Assembly: GCA_029945375.1 (NCBI GenBank) | Contig: CM057061.1 | Span: forward strand, 1,054,001-1,118,000 | Source: Agaricus subrufescens | Taxonomy: Eukaryota; Basidiomycota; Agaricomycetes; Agaricales; Agaricaceae | Length of the DNA: 64,000 bases | Direction: 5' to 3' | Shown here: piece by piece, positions 23,083-34,807 of the stretch | How positions within the stretch are numbered: position 1 is the first letter of the stretch | Layout of the letters: every line of letters starts with the position of its first letter | Position numbers and translations under genes: made by a program | The notes under the pieces: model-generated | The model's database searches: none | Told to the model about the DNA's origin: nothing | The model's input: the letters and a program-made list of their open reading frames with translations, nothing else

Positions 23083-25232
23083 CAGTATATGATGATGGAA
23101 TGTAGTCAGAGTAACGTTGTCCTAGTATGTGTCCATATTTCAAATGAACTACATGTTGATGTCGGTATGAGGCTTGGTGATAGAAGTGAAAACCTTGTCG
23201 ATGAATATACCACCCGAGACGCCGGTAAATTGAAATTGTTACTACTCCCCACCCCAAGACTGTTGTGGAACGTTGTCCGAGTCGAGCGTCGAGTCTTGCG
23301 CCACCAAACGTTCTCAGGGGCTCGAGTCTTCCACTGAAGTATCCGATACATTGAAAAGCAACACACATGTGCATTTATGAGAAGCATGCACGTGAAGTGG
23401 TTTGTTATTTATGTGCTATGGCTAGGATAGGAATCCACCCCACGTATAAATCTATTGATGCTTAACATACAATGACGCTCTTCATTAGTGATCCCGTAGT
23501 ATTTTTTTCTCTGCCAAAAGGCGCTTCCAGGAATATGCATACTATGTCGCCTTCAAATAGTCTTCAGAAAATTCCTGTCACACTGAGGAGTAGTATACAA
23601 TTTTAGCTATCGTGTGCTTTCGACATTCAGTTCGAGTTCCCGACACTTCAATGAACATGCTAGATTATCCTGAGTTGTTGACATCCCGGCCTGCCGGTAT
23701 TCTTTCACTGGCAAGTATATGTGTTGCAGGTACATACTTACCTAGTGCATAGTTATTTCGCTTATCTCACAAACCCATATTTCAGTTGGGATACAGGCGA
23801 GTCACAGATGATGTTAGAATAACATGCGTCGGTGATGGCAGTGTCCACAATGTCGCAGGGTTTCGGCTTCATGAACCCTTTTCAAAGAAACCTCATTTTG
23901 AAGGGATGTGAACAAACTTGAAGAACAGATATATGCCCCAGGACACTGGGAGACCGAAACTGTTACTACTCCCGCCCCAAGGTTGTCGTCGAACAAAATC
24001 CACGGTACTGATCACTATCATGACTCAAGTGCTTTCTATCTGAATTTTGATGAGGATAATCATGTACGTCCTGAATTGGGTATGTACTGTTTCAGTCCTT
24101 TTATTTTTTCTATTTGTCGTTTCTTACACCACTGTTTCTGATAGTATATCTTTTTATTTTCTTTTTTGTATACCTACACTAGTCGAAACCAATATTCTCG
24201 TTCATATAGGTTGGGCGTTGGATGTTTGGTTGTAGCCAGCGGGGACTTGATCTTTGTTTGACACTTTGACGATATTAAGGTCAAATCAAGAATTCGACCA
24301 GAGCCCTATGGACGGCAAAGTCAGGATGCGCTTCGCGGGTAGTATCATCAGCCGCACAGCTATCCTTGGTTGATTTATCCTTCAGCCTTCGAAGTTTACG
24401 GCGACAATCACACTCACATGTCCAATGGGACCGGCTGGGCCCCTACCTGCGCCTTCCTTAAGCGTTTCCACGCCACCTCTTTCAGTCAAGCCCCTCCTCC
24501 CTCGCAGACCACAGGAAAAACTGCGTACACCTCTACAAGATACACGTTCAGGTTGTGATCCACGCAAGTCACAACAGTATGGTCACCGTCAAGTTGACTG
24601 GTAGGGACATATTTGTTTGCCCTTTCCTTGACACAGTCGCCAGAAGTTTTGTGCCAAAGTCAACCTTCCGCTACTGCCATGGTTGAGTTCTTTTGATCAT
24701 AAGTCATTATAATCATTTGTTTCGTGATTGGAAATTAGACCAAATGTGTATTTTGAGCCTATGAGTTTTTGAGTTATAGGATGAAGGGTGATGAGATCGA
24801 TCGACGTTTGCCTGGTCTGAAGAGAGTTTGAAGTAGTGGTAGAAAGAGTAGGGCACCTGCCAGCGTAAGGCGCTTTGATTTACTAAACAGTTGGGTTGAG
24901 TGTGGCCTGACTGTGTCTTCAAATCAACACAACTTTCGAGATACCATGATGGGCCGTGGTGTGAGGTGAGGGGTCATCATAGAGAGCTTAGTAGACGTGG
25001 GCACTTGTGGATGTGGCAGTGGAAGCGGAGCATTTGCACGGGTGAGGGAGGTTGGGGACAGAAGACCAGAGGGCTGGGCGGGAGTGCTGTTGGGGCCAGC
25101 TGAGATGCAGGAGCGGGGGGCGGTCATCAAATGGGGCGTGGTCGAAGTTAAAGGTGGGGGGCTGGTGGAGATCATGCCAAGTTTCCTCGGGAATTCTCAT
25201 AATGACAGCGCATTGTTAACATCAATCAGCGT
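23083..25232. repeat. Duplicated flanks between receptor and membrane-protein genes
   Basis: 23083-23670 repeats 1282-1850, and 24090-24700 repeats parts of 19.4-21.0 kb. Short frames (for example 24370-24558) are not conserved between copies. From about 24900 the sequence is the upstream region of the next gene. Confidence 0.5.
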
Positions 25233-27599
25233 CATGACTCAGCTACACGACTGTCTCCTCTGCACATTCTGGCACCTCACTGTTTTGTGACACACCCCAC
25301 TGCCTCCTTGATCACCAGCGGGACAATAACTGACTAGACGATGATGTGGTATCTCAAGTAAGTCAGATTTCAAGGGCATTTGCCTTCTGATCAACCTCAA
25401 ACCTGATGTTGTAACCACATTAGCGCAACAATTCGAATTACATTAACGATACCATCAAAAAAACTTGTGTAGTTGTTGGCCAATACAGATGCGGACAACA
25501 TCGATTTGGTGTTCCTGGATTTTGCGGTCATAGTAACTGGTGTGTCGTCAACTTCAAGTCAATAGTTATCAATGCTCGCACTGGCCCTTCTAACTTGTGT
25601 CTCTGCAGAAGAGTCAAGGAGCAAGCTTTCGTCTTTCCAGTTTTGGGTCTACTGCTGACACAATCTTGTTCTGGGTTGGGGTGTTGCTATCGTTCACCGC
25701 CATCCCGACTTTTATAGTGTAAGTTATATTTATCGTGTGATACATCTGTCAAAATAGACTGAACATTGCTCTTCCTCAATCTATACCTAGCCTCCAAGTA
25801 GTGGCGACAATGGTAATGCCAGCACATCCACCGACAGCAATGGTAACAGCAATGGCAATGGTGTTGGTGCGGATGCAAGTGCTAGTGGCGGCATTGCCCC
25901 CTTTGAACGACCTCTCAACCCTCAAGCACTCCGAACAGGTCCTGCCCTCTGACACCCCTGCCACTGGTTCCCCCCTCGACAATCGTGTGTGATCCTGTCC
26001 CTGCCTGTCCTCTGAGTCATCCACATTTCTAATTACAGCTGCCGGTGGTGGTCAGAATGACAGCGGCGGCAATGGATATACCCAGCCTCCAGGTGGTGGC
26101 GGACAATGGCAATGCTGGCGCACCCAGCAATGGCAATGATGCAGGTGGTGTGTGTGCGGGTGCTGGTGGCAGCAATAACCTCCCTCAAATGACCACTCCA
26201 CCCTCAAGCACTCCAAGCACTTGCCCTCCCCTTGCCCAGCAGCAATCTGCTCCCTCCAAGGCACCTCCTACCACTTCCTTAGCACCATCATCCACCTCAT
26301 TCGCGCCCACCTCAACCTCAACCTCGCCTTCCACCTCCTCAACGTTATCTTCGGCTTTTACCCCCTCTGCGGCTTTCAGCTTTTCATCATCTGCTGTGCG
26401 CTTTACTTTTTCCATGTTCGGCTCTCAATTAACCGGTCTTTCTCCCCCATCAGTCTCTGTTCACCCACACCTTCGGCCTCGTGACCCCTACCCAGACCAA
26501 TACCCTACTCCCCGACCCTGCACCCATTTTTTCCACCCCCCATACTACTTCTCCTACTGCTTCTCCTAACACTAGTTCCAATGCTTTTTCTAGCACTAGT
26601 TCCAATACTTCGCCTAACACTAGTTCCAATACTTCGCCTAACACTAGTTCCAATACTTTCCCCAACACTAGTTCCAATACTTTCCCCAACACTAGTTCCA
26701 ATACTTTCCCCAACACTAGTTCCAATACTTTGCCTAACACTAGTTCCAATACTTCGCCTAACACTAGTTCCAATACTTCACCTAACACTAGTTCCAATAC
26801 TTTCCCCAACACTAGTTCCAATGTTTCTCCTAACACTAATTCTAGTGTCAGAATTGGTCCCGTTGTTGGTGGTATCGTTGGTGGTCTTGTCAGCATTGCT
26901 GTCCTTGGCATGTTGATTTCGTTCATCCTCGTATGTTCACTGCTCATTCTTTACTGTGTTAACTGACTTGAGATATCTGTGCAACACCAGCGATGACTTC
27001 ATAAGTGCAACCACCACAATACAATCATTGGTGATGACTTCCGTCATTCCGAGTTCTTGGGTTCCAATACTCACATCAACGATCCTCCTCTCCAACCCCC
27101 TTCTATGGCTCAATTCAGTCGTGACAGCACCAGGAGCCCCGGAATGGCTGGACAAGGTGCATATGGAGGCGGCAACCACATGCACACTGATGGTGCCCCT
27201 GTTCCATGTGCTGCTGGTCGTCATGTCGTTCCCGATTGGGGTGTTACTGCTGGCGTAGGTGCCGCTGGGGCTGCCACTTCCAGACATGAATATGGTCAGC
27301 GTTTGGCAGAGGAAGTGGACAATATATTGCGTGGCGTTTACAGCTCACAACCTCAACACCAGATGTCTTACAATCCTGAGGCCTACGGCTCCCATGCTGC
27401 TTATGGTCACAATGATCATATTGCCGCTGGAGGATACCAAGAGGCTACAAGGGAATATCACACGTACAGTGCGGGTGGATACAATGGTCAAGAATTCGGC
27501 GGTGGTGCAACCTACAGTGTCGCTGTGGCTGACCCCAGTCACGGTGGCTCCGCTGCTGGCATGCACTCATCCACACCCATACTTGCACTTCGTGATTAG
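25233..27599 (+). CDS. Ser/Thr-rich single-pass plasma-membrane-like protein, copy 3
   Basis: The 3' part is firm. A low-complexity ectodomain (26481-26840) of repeated PNTSSNTF or SPNTSSNT units precedes a helix, [20 protein letters not shown] 75-bp intron (26931-27005) follows, then a cytoplasmic tail of about 197 residues ending [12 protein letters not shown] to the stop at 27597. The tail is rich in Tyr, Gly and His, with [18 protein letters not shown]. Earlier exons from the probable start ATGACTCAG at 25233 are uncertain; in the first exon the frame closes after 17 residues unless spliced. The layout resembles fungal cell-surface glycoproteins or wall sensors. Function is unknown. It is the only copy with the helix in coding orientation. 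Confidence 0.6.
26570..26840. repeat. 24-bp coding minisatellite, about 11 units
   Basis: The unit is ACTAGTTCCAATACTTCGCC plus TAAC, with variants (TTCCCCAAC). It encodes TSSNTSPN or TSSNTFPN. Every unit carries a SpeI-type ACTAGT hexamer. Unit number is probably variable between strains. Confidence 0.9.
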
Positions 27600-28491
27600 T
27601 CTAAAATCAATTGGTCAATGGCTATTCGAGGACATAATCTGTCAATGGGGCAGTCTTGTGAAAATAGTCACAGACAATGGCTCGCCGTTTAGGAAAGTGG
27701 TGAGGTGGCTCGAAGATAAATATGGAATTAAGGGTGTAACAATCTCGCCATATAACTCGAGGGCTAATGGCATTGTCGAGAGGCCTCATTGGGATGTACG
27801 GCAGATGTTATACAAGGCTATGGACGGTGAAGTAAAAAGGTGGTTTTGGCACCTACATCAAGTTATGTGGGTGGACAGGATTACTGTAAGGAAGGGGACA
27901 GGATGTTCTCCCTACTTCATGGTTACCAGGGCTCATTCTACAATACCTTTGGACGTAGTCGAGGCGACTTGGTTGGTGAAATATCCTGATCGATTTGTCG
28001 AGACTGCGGAGTTGATCGGTCTAAGGGCTCTTGCGCTGGCTAAACATGTTAAACATGTGGAGCAAATGAGAGCAAGGTTGACAAAGGAAAAAGTTGATCA
28101 AGCTTTGAAATTGGAGGAAGATGCGAAAGCGAGGATTAGGGAATATGATCTGGAGGCAGGGAGCTTGGTCCTGGTGAAGAATTCTGCGATTGAAATGTCA
28201 GCCAATAGGAAAATGAAACCTCGATATCTCGGACCCATGGTAGTGGTTCGAAGGTTGAAAGGGGGAGCATATGTTCTGGCCGAGATGGATGGCTTGGTAT
28301 GGCAAAATAAAGTGGCTGCATTCCGGGTTATTCCTTACCTGGCGAGGGAGAAACTCGAGTATTCCGACGCGATCATTAGGCTGTTGGATATGAGTGAAGA
28401 GGAGTTAGAACTGTTGGAGGAACCAGTCGAGACTATTGATTTGGACGAGGAAGCTGATGAATCAGACGAGGAGACAGTCGAGGGAGACTAG
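27600..28491 (+). pseudogene. Ty3/gypsy integrase fragment (3' part of pol)
   Basis: Right after the preceding gene's stop, similarity to gypsy integrase begins mid-domain: [19 protein letters not shown], with the second catalytic Asp, then [15 protein letters not shown] with the catalytic Glu. The C-terminal domain follows ([20 protein letters not shown]) and an acidic tail. The first catalytic Asp, the zinc-binding part and all of RT are missing. The remaining frame, about 295 residues, is open. It lacks a chromodomain, so it belongs to a different gypsy lineage from TE-1 and TE-2. It may be the remaining pol of the element whose 3' LTR lies at 43224. Confidence 0.8.
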
Positions 28492-28584
28492 AACCTTTGT
28501 TATTGAACACTAACTAGGAGAAAACTAGTCTCAGACAGGTATGCTATAACGTTAAATAGCCTACTTGTCTACCTTGTTCTGGAA

Positions 28585-29232
28585 TCATTTATCACGCTGC
28601 TCGAGGAGCTGAGACAAGAACTTGTACTCTCGCGCATAGAAACAATAGCGTGAGGTAGTGAATTCGAGTTGTTGGGCAGACTCGACAAGAGCGGTGGTAG
28701 TGGCCAAAAGTTGGTGCTGCAAGGCTTGATAGCTTGCGTCCGAGACTATGATGTGGGTGGCCTCATTGGCCTCGACTGACAAAGAATGAATGTTGGACAC
28801 CAAGGTGTCGGCTGAGAAGAGAATTAGAAGAAGTGAAGGTGAAAAGAGTCTAGGACGCACCAGTAGCAGCCAAGATAACGTTCAAAATGGGTGGACGTTC
28901 CTGAGGCTGTAATCGGAGGGCATTGAGATAGTGTTCTTGCTGGATTTCGGAGCCAGGGGGCAGCATGTAGAAAATGGGTACTGTTTGCGCTGTGCCGGGA
29001 TATAGATCCTAGGAAAGAAAAAGAAGTGAGGTCCGAGAACATCAGTTCTGGACAGGAAGCTTACAGTTGTGGACATAGAGTTACTACGAGGGTGAGTCTG
29101 CATAACTTGATCTTGGTCGCCTAGGATAGTGGGCCTGGTGACGTTTTGAGTTATCGGTGCTGCACTGTGAAGAGAGGCAGGTCCAGGACCGTCCAAGGAT
29201 GGGGGAGGAATGGCTTCGCTGTCTACCTCCAT
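28585..29232 (-). CDS. Hypothetical protein, three exons, about 180 residues
   Basis: Exons 29232-29065, 29008-28861 and 28811-28585 join by 56- and 49-bp introns with correct phase. The start at MEVDSEAIPP is the first ATG after a possible acceptor, so an upstream exon is possible. The middle reads YPGTAQTVPIFYMLPPGSE. The end is helical (LQHQLLATTTALVESAQQL, then REYKFLSQLLEQRDK), loosely like the helical part of the larger gene that ends at 30874. It lies antisense to the integrase fragment. Function unknown. Confidence 0.5.
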
Positions 29233-29661
29233 CTGAGGGTGTGGATTAGCATGAATGAGTGCAAGATGAAGGCACATATGTTTAGAGAAGTGGAAGGCTG
29301 GAGTAATATCGCAGCCTCAACTATAGTCTGGGACTCTACTTTGTCCTCTGAGCTGTCTGGAGGAAGTCGAGGAATAGTTCAACACCTCTAGAATAGGCTG
29401 GTATAGAAAAGTGAGAGTGGAAAGTTGGCCGATCTTACCTTCTTGGCCGGAGGTTCAGAAGTGCCTCGACCAGTAGAGTCGTCACGTTCTGCAGCTGGCT
29501 TTGTAGGGGGACCTCATTTGCTGTTTCTGAGATTGTGATCTACAGCACTGAGCATAGTACACAACTTGTTGAAAACCGCGGGTTGCTTGTGACCCTTGCC
29601 TCGGAAGTTAGCGTAGGATTTGTACATGCTTTTGGAACGAGCGAGGAGCCGTTGCGTTTCA

Positions 29662-30165
29662 CTAGAAGACTGAGCAACAGTCTAGTGCTGCAGGGCCTGC
29701 AGAAGAGAAGTCTAGGACATTGTGAGCACAGAATGATTCAGTGGAGGAGAGAAGGAGGGGTACCAGAAAACTTCCCGCTGCCTCAAGTGGACCAGCCAAA
29801 CTCTGGGCAACAGTAGGACTAGTGTGTCGACGATTGAAGCAGTGGAAATAAGATGAGATTTCCGCGTTGAGGAGATGTACAGCTTCCTCATATGCCTGTT
29901 TAGCGGGGAGCAATGGTTTAGTAGGCATGGGAGTGGTATGGCAATCCTCGTCTGAAGAGCTACTGTCAAAGTAGGGCGAGATGCTATCGCGATAGTGGGA
30001 GAGATTATAGGAAGGGGATAGACCCCTCCCTCGACTGAGACCACCTCGTAATAAACCCCTACCATGGCCTTGGCTGCCGCATCCACGACGGAAAGGATTG
30101 GAGTTGTCGTACGATCGAAGCTGATGCAAACTACAGTTGAGACACATGGTTAGGCAGTGAGACAT
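29662..30165 (-). CDS. Arg-Gly-rich hypothetical protein fragment
   Basis: This starts MSHCLTMCLNCSLHQL, has an RG-rich tract (GHGRGLLRGGLSRGRG), an acidic Ser patch and a helical part (AKQAYEEAVHLLNAEISSY). It could be an upstream exon of the 28585-29232 gene; a clean splice between them was not found. Function unknown. Confidence 0.4.
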   Translation of the reverse strand: MSHCLTMCLNCSLHQLRSYDNSNPFRRGCGSQGHGRGLLRGGLSRGRGLSPSYNLSHYRDSISPYFDSSSSDEDCHTTPMPTKPLLPAKQAYEEAVHLLNAEISSYFHCFNRRHTSPTVAQSLAGPLEAAGSFLVPLLLSSTESFCAHNVLDFSSAGPAALDCCSVF

Positions 30166-30873
30166 TCTATGGAGAGCTTATATTCGTCAAGAATGCATCA
30201 AGGGTATGATCGAGGAAAAATTTTTTCTGAGCGAGAGCGGTGATCAACGAGGATGTCTGTTTCCATAGTGAGGGGGAGAGCAACACGTCTCGGATCGGTT
30301 TTAACTCAGAAATCAGGGGATTAAAAACAGGTTCTATTAGGTGAGGTGTTGCGCCAAGGCAATGTTACAAGACGGGGCTACTCTAACAGAATCTGGGGCA
30401 GATCTATAAATAAGCTGTGATTGATCGGGTTATTTATAGGCTGGAGCAGAACGAGAACACAAGTGAGAGCGAGACTATATAGAGGAGGTGCAGAACACTT
30501 AAGAAACGCCGAGCTGCTTATTGTTTAAGATCGGGAATTCACACTCAGTAGTAAAAGAGTCGCAGAAATGAAATCGACATAACATTGAGTGGGGATTTTT
30601 TGGAAACGAGACATGGTAGCACGATGCTACTACAGGATGAGGAAACAACAGGGCAAGAAGAGAACGAGACGAGAGAAGAACTAGTCTGAAGAGAAACAAG
30701 GGCTAACTACATGCAATTAAGAAGTAGTAAAGCACTAATGCGAGATAAGACTAGTGAGAAAAGTTCAAGAAAAAGAGAGAAAAAACAGAAAAACAATGTT
30801 CAAGGTGGATATATAAAAGAAACACAAAACTGAGGACAACCGCCGGCGCCGATCGAGTACCTAATCAACACAC
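30166..30873. other. No gene recognised
   Basis: AG-rich sequence between two minus-strand genes. It probably holds the 3' end of the gene stopping at 30874 and the promoter of the next. Confidence 0.35.
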
Positions 30874-31429
30874 CTACCCCTCGACGCCCTCAGAGAAGGC
30901 AGCCGCTTGACCGTTGGTGTTGCTGGGCGAGGTTGGCTGGAGAGAGGCCTCGACATCCATAGCACTAGGGGAGGTTGGCGAAAGAGGAGTCTGCATTGTT
31001 TGCCCAGAAGGTGTAGATGGGGCAGCTCCAGCAGGAGATCGAGCGGGCGAGTTGGGCTCGGTAGGGATAGCTGCCAGTTTGGGCACCATCATCGGAGGAA
31101 CGCAGAGGTAGTCATCGAACACCTTGGAGAATTGAGGGTTAGTGCGAGTAGATGGCAGGATGCTGGCCTTGTCGCAGGCTGCAACGTGACGGTCCCACCA
31201 GGAGGGTTGAATGAGAGGCTGCTGATCTTCGATGAGGAAGGGCTTTTTGCCCATCCACTCGCCAAAGCGGAGGAAAGAATCATACAGCGCGCGACCAGAG
31301 ATGAGGAGGTTTTTGGAGCAACGTGGACTGGAGAGAGTGTCGAGCGCCTCGACATCGTAAGTGGGAAGATTGGAGGCGGTGAGAGCGCACTCATTGTAGC
31401 TGACAATCTGCTCAGCGTCAGCAAGCAGC
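30874..31429 (-). pseudogene. 3' exon part of a large Cys-rich hypothetical gene split by TE-1
   Basis: This continues, in frame, the exon broken at 40882. Without TE-1 and one copy of ATTTC, the codon GAA-ATG spans the insertion point and the frame runs to the TAG at 30874. The encoded C-terminus has an ordered part (SGRALYDSFLRFGEWMGKK, QPSWWDRHVAACDKAS) and a Pro/Ser-rich tail ending GVEG. It is typed as a pseudogene because the retrotransposon interrupts it; the piece itself is undamaged. Confidence 0.75.
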
Positions 31430-31434
31430 ATTTC

Positions 31435-32035
31435 TGTTATAGTGACCCCGGCCCGGTCCTAAGCTAGGGCGTTACATCATAGGAAATGCTCAGATTACCT
31501 AAGCGTAACAAAGGATCCTCTTCGATGATCAATATCTCAGAGTAACCCGAATACGCAAAGCAACTAGAGCTAGAGAGCGATATCAAAGATATTAAAGCAA
31601 TTAAGGCTTAATTCACTTCTAGGCTTTAGTTAGAGAAAAGGCTCTATATTCGAGTCTCCACCTAACCAAGTAGAAACGTTGGGGAGTTTCTACATGGCCA
31701 AGTCGACGTCTTATATACTACATGACTCTATCTATTAATAACTTTGATCCTAAGAAGCTCTATCCCTAATAAATGATCCTCAGGGCAGGAAGCATGGCTC
31801 GGGACCGAGATAGAAGCTTAATGAAACTAAAGATATCTAGATAGAAGTTTTCTATCTATATATAAGACTTCTTAACTATTTATATAGAGTTCATTCATAA
31901 TCAAGGCACAGAAGACAGTACAGAAATATCAAGATCAAAGAAGCAAAATATAAGTACAAGAATAGAAAGGCATAATTGGAATGATTACATAAGTAATCAT
32001 TTCCGTAAAAGAAAACATTGTTCATTATCATAACA
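31435..32035 (-). repeat. TE-1 3' LTR
   Basis: 601 bp, TG...CA ends. It matches both TE-2 LTRs along its whole length. Confidence 0.95.
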
Positions 32036-32417
32036 TTATCCCTTTCGTAAGCTAGTATATCTATACTAGCAATCATATATCCAAAGGTCCTTCTCCCATC
32101 ATGTTGTATTCAGCTACATCATCATAAGCATATTCGTCAACCTGATCATAAATTCCCGGTGTTGGGGATCGCTGGTGTTTAGGTTTGCTAGAGTTCCTGC
32201 GGTGTAGGGAAGACGAGCGATCTGTTCCTCGATTGTGACGATTGGTGGGAGAGATGGTAGTGGATATAAATGTTTTAACTGATTAGATATTATCTTTTGA
32301 TCTATCAGTTTCATTTGGGATGTTGTTTGTTGTTTGGTTTAATTCTGATGTAAGATCCGGTATAGTGTTTGAATTATCTTGTAAAGATTCTTTCTTGCAT
32401 TACAACCATCAACACTC

Positions 32418-32945
32418 ATGTTCACTTCATTCATTAACTCGTTCTCATCTTCTTTTATCTGTTGGGGTACTCGTAAACCCTCTATCACCATTCCTGATGA
32501 TAGTATCCTCATCAACTACCTCCAGCAACTTCATGTGTTGGCAGGTATTCCGGCATCTATCTCTGATGCTACTCTTTTCTTGAGTCTTACCACCACTCGT
32601 TTTCTTTTCTCCATTGATCTTCCAAATCATTCTCCTATTTGGAACCAACATATTGTTTTATTTGAACAGTATAACTGGGTTCTTATTCCTATGACTATGC
32701 GTAGGAATAAGCGAGCTGCATTTGACGCTCGGATATATCATTGTCCAAATTACATTTCCATCGATCATACTGAGGAGATACCGAAGGATTTGGTGGAGGT
32801 CATGGTATCTGTTTTGTCATTGAGTGGGGTGGCATTGTTTGAGTTCTCAATAAAGGGGCAGGTAGTGGGGATATACGGGGAAGATGAATTTTTTAATTAT
32901 ATCCGTATTTGGAATCTTGTTCTTTCTAGGTTTGGTAGTAAGTAG
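32418..32945 (+). CDS. Opposite-strand open frame of the chromodomain element (copy in TE-1)
   Basis: 175 codons on the strand opposite to pol, between the pol stop and the 3' LTR. The protein looks folded: LAGIPASISDATLFLSLTTT, FLFSIDLPNHSPIW, then DARIYHCPNYISIDHTEE and a C-terminus with VVGIYGEDEFFNYI. The same frame is open at 46119-46754 in TE-2, although the two copies differ by synonymous and non-synonymous changes. Upstream of the Met, the TE-1 frame is shifted relative to TE-2. I do not recognise the family. Extra antisense frames between pol and the 3' LTR are known in some plant and fungal gypsy elements. Confidence 0.6.
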   Translation: MFTSFINSFSSSFICWGTRKPSITIPDDSILINYLQQLHVLAGIPASISDATLFLSLTTTRFLFSIDLPNHSPIWNQHIVLFEQYNWVLIPMTMRRNKRAAFDARIYHCPNYISIDHTEEIPKDLVEVMVSVLSLSGVALFEFSIKGQVVGIYGEDEFFNYIRIWNLVLSRFGSK

Positions 32946-33240
32946 TTGAATGTATGGACATGATTTCTAGTTATTGAACAATTTGTCTCTCATTTTATTT
33001 TATTTTATTCTTCCTTTATATAGTTTTGCCATGTATTGGTTTATTACGTGTTATAAAATTGAGTTTTGTGATTATGTCATGATTTCAATGCACAGCAGGT
33101 ATGGAAGAAGTGTTTTCAGTTGTGGCGTACCAGGATCTTGGACACTTTCTTCCTGTTTGCTGGCATCGAGAGTGATAGTAGAGGATGGTTTAGATTCAGT
33201 GAGGTTAGAAGCTTGAGAGTTGCTCATTGAGCTTGGGGTG

Positions 33241-34807
33241 TTAGTTTAGATAGTGGTTGCTTTTATACTCGTCTAGCATCTCTTGTGAATTTTCTAAATC
33301 TATTTCTGGTACCCATGAATCTTCTGTTGGACCGTATCCTTCCCATCTGACTAGGTATTCTGTTTTTGTTGATTGCTTCTTGTTTCTAAGACGTGTCTTT
33401 CTTATTCTATGTTTTAAGATAGCTTCCACTTCGTATTCTTCTTCTCCAGCTATCAGAACAGGTGGTGGTTCTGGATTATGTTTTCCATATATATTATTCT
33501 CTACCACTGGTGTTAGGAGAGAAGCATGGAATTTGTTGTGGATCTTCCATTGTTTTGGTAGTTCCAATTCGTATGTTACTGGTGAAGTTCTTCGGAGTAT
33601 TTTGAATGGTCCTTCTCTTCTTTGGTTGAGTTTCTTCGAAGCATATGGTACTGGGAGATTTCTATTATCTAGCCAGACTCTGTCTCCTATTTTGAATGGG
33701 TTCCATGGTCTATTCTTTCTGTTAGCCATTTTGAGTCGAGCTTGTTCATGAGCTTCTAATGCTGCTTCTCTTGCTTGTTCTAAGAATAGTGTCTTTTCTT
33801 CGATAGAAGGTATGTTTGATTCTTCTTCGTTGATGAATGCTTGGGGATTGTATCCTAATATTAGTTCTGATGGTGTATGTTGTCTTCCTGAATGTGGTTT
33901 AGTGTTATGTACAAATTCAATCATCGGTATAGCTCTTTTCCAAGAGTTAGGATGTTTTGAAGTGTATACTGCAAGATAAAATTCTATTTCTTGGTTATAT
34001 CGTTCTGTAGTCCCATCTGTCTGTGGATGATAGGCTGTTGAAAAGGCTGGTTTAATGTTTAACTTTTCATATAGTTTTTGCATTGATTTTGCTGCAAAGC
34101 GAGGGTCTCTATCTGATATAATCTTTTGTAGTGTTCCATATTTGGAAAATACTTTCTCAATTAGGATTTTGGCTATGTCATTTGCTGTGGCTGTCTTTTT
34201 AGTGGCAGTTAGAATTACCCCTTTCATAAGTCCATGGTCCACTATGGACAAAATAGCATCATAACCGTCATCTGGTGGTAAATCTGTGATGAGATCCATA
34301 GATATTTGGGCAAAGGGTTTAGTTGTAGAAGGTCCTTTAATTGGTTGCATTGGAGGTTTTGTTGGGTGTCGGTTAATTTTATATTGTTGACAAATTGGGC
34401 ATCCTTTGACATAGTTTTGAACATATGTGTTCATTCCGGGCCAATAGACTTCTTTGTTTAATTTCCGAAGTGTTTTGGCTATTCCTGGGTGTCCAGATGT
34501 CTCATGATCATGTACCCTATTTAAGATTTCTCTCTTTAACTCCATGTTTTCTGGTATGACGATCCTTCCTTGATATTTATAGGATTTGTCTTCTTCTGTA
34601 AATCTATTATTGGGTGTAATTTTATCTTTCATAGTGTGAATCTTCTTTTCTATTTCAGTCGTTAAGAAGTTGATGAATTTCTCCAAAGGTATAGCAATAA
34701 GGTTTTGATTGTCTTTTCCTTCTGGGGTGAGATCAGGTCGTCTACTAAGTGCATCTGCTAAGACATTCTTATTTCCTGGGAGATGTTTAATTATATAGTT
34801 GAACCGT
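33241..34807 (-). pseudogene. TE-1 pol, integrase and chromodomain part
   Basis: The frame from the solo-LTR insertion down to the stop at 33241 encodes the integrase zinc-binding region (HDHETSGHPG, GCPICQQY) and the core with MDLITDLP, ISDRDPRF and TTERYNQEIEFY, so all three catalytic residues are present. The C-terminal domain has GPFKILRRTSPVTYELELP, and a chromodomain follows (VEAILKHRIRKTR, YLVRWEGYGPTEDSWVPE). The chromodomain normally targets integration to modified histones. This half is open but cut off from RT by the inserted LTR. Confidence 0.9.

Noticed and set aside
26450..26947. 165-codon minus-strand frame of LELVLGEV repeats
   Set aside because: Antisense of the 24-bp coding minisatellite.
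33257..33751. Plus-strand frame of 164 codons opposite the pol 3' end
   Set aside because: It overlaps the chromodomain and integrase coding sequence and is broken at different points in TE-2, as expected of a shadow.
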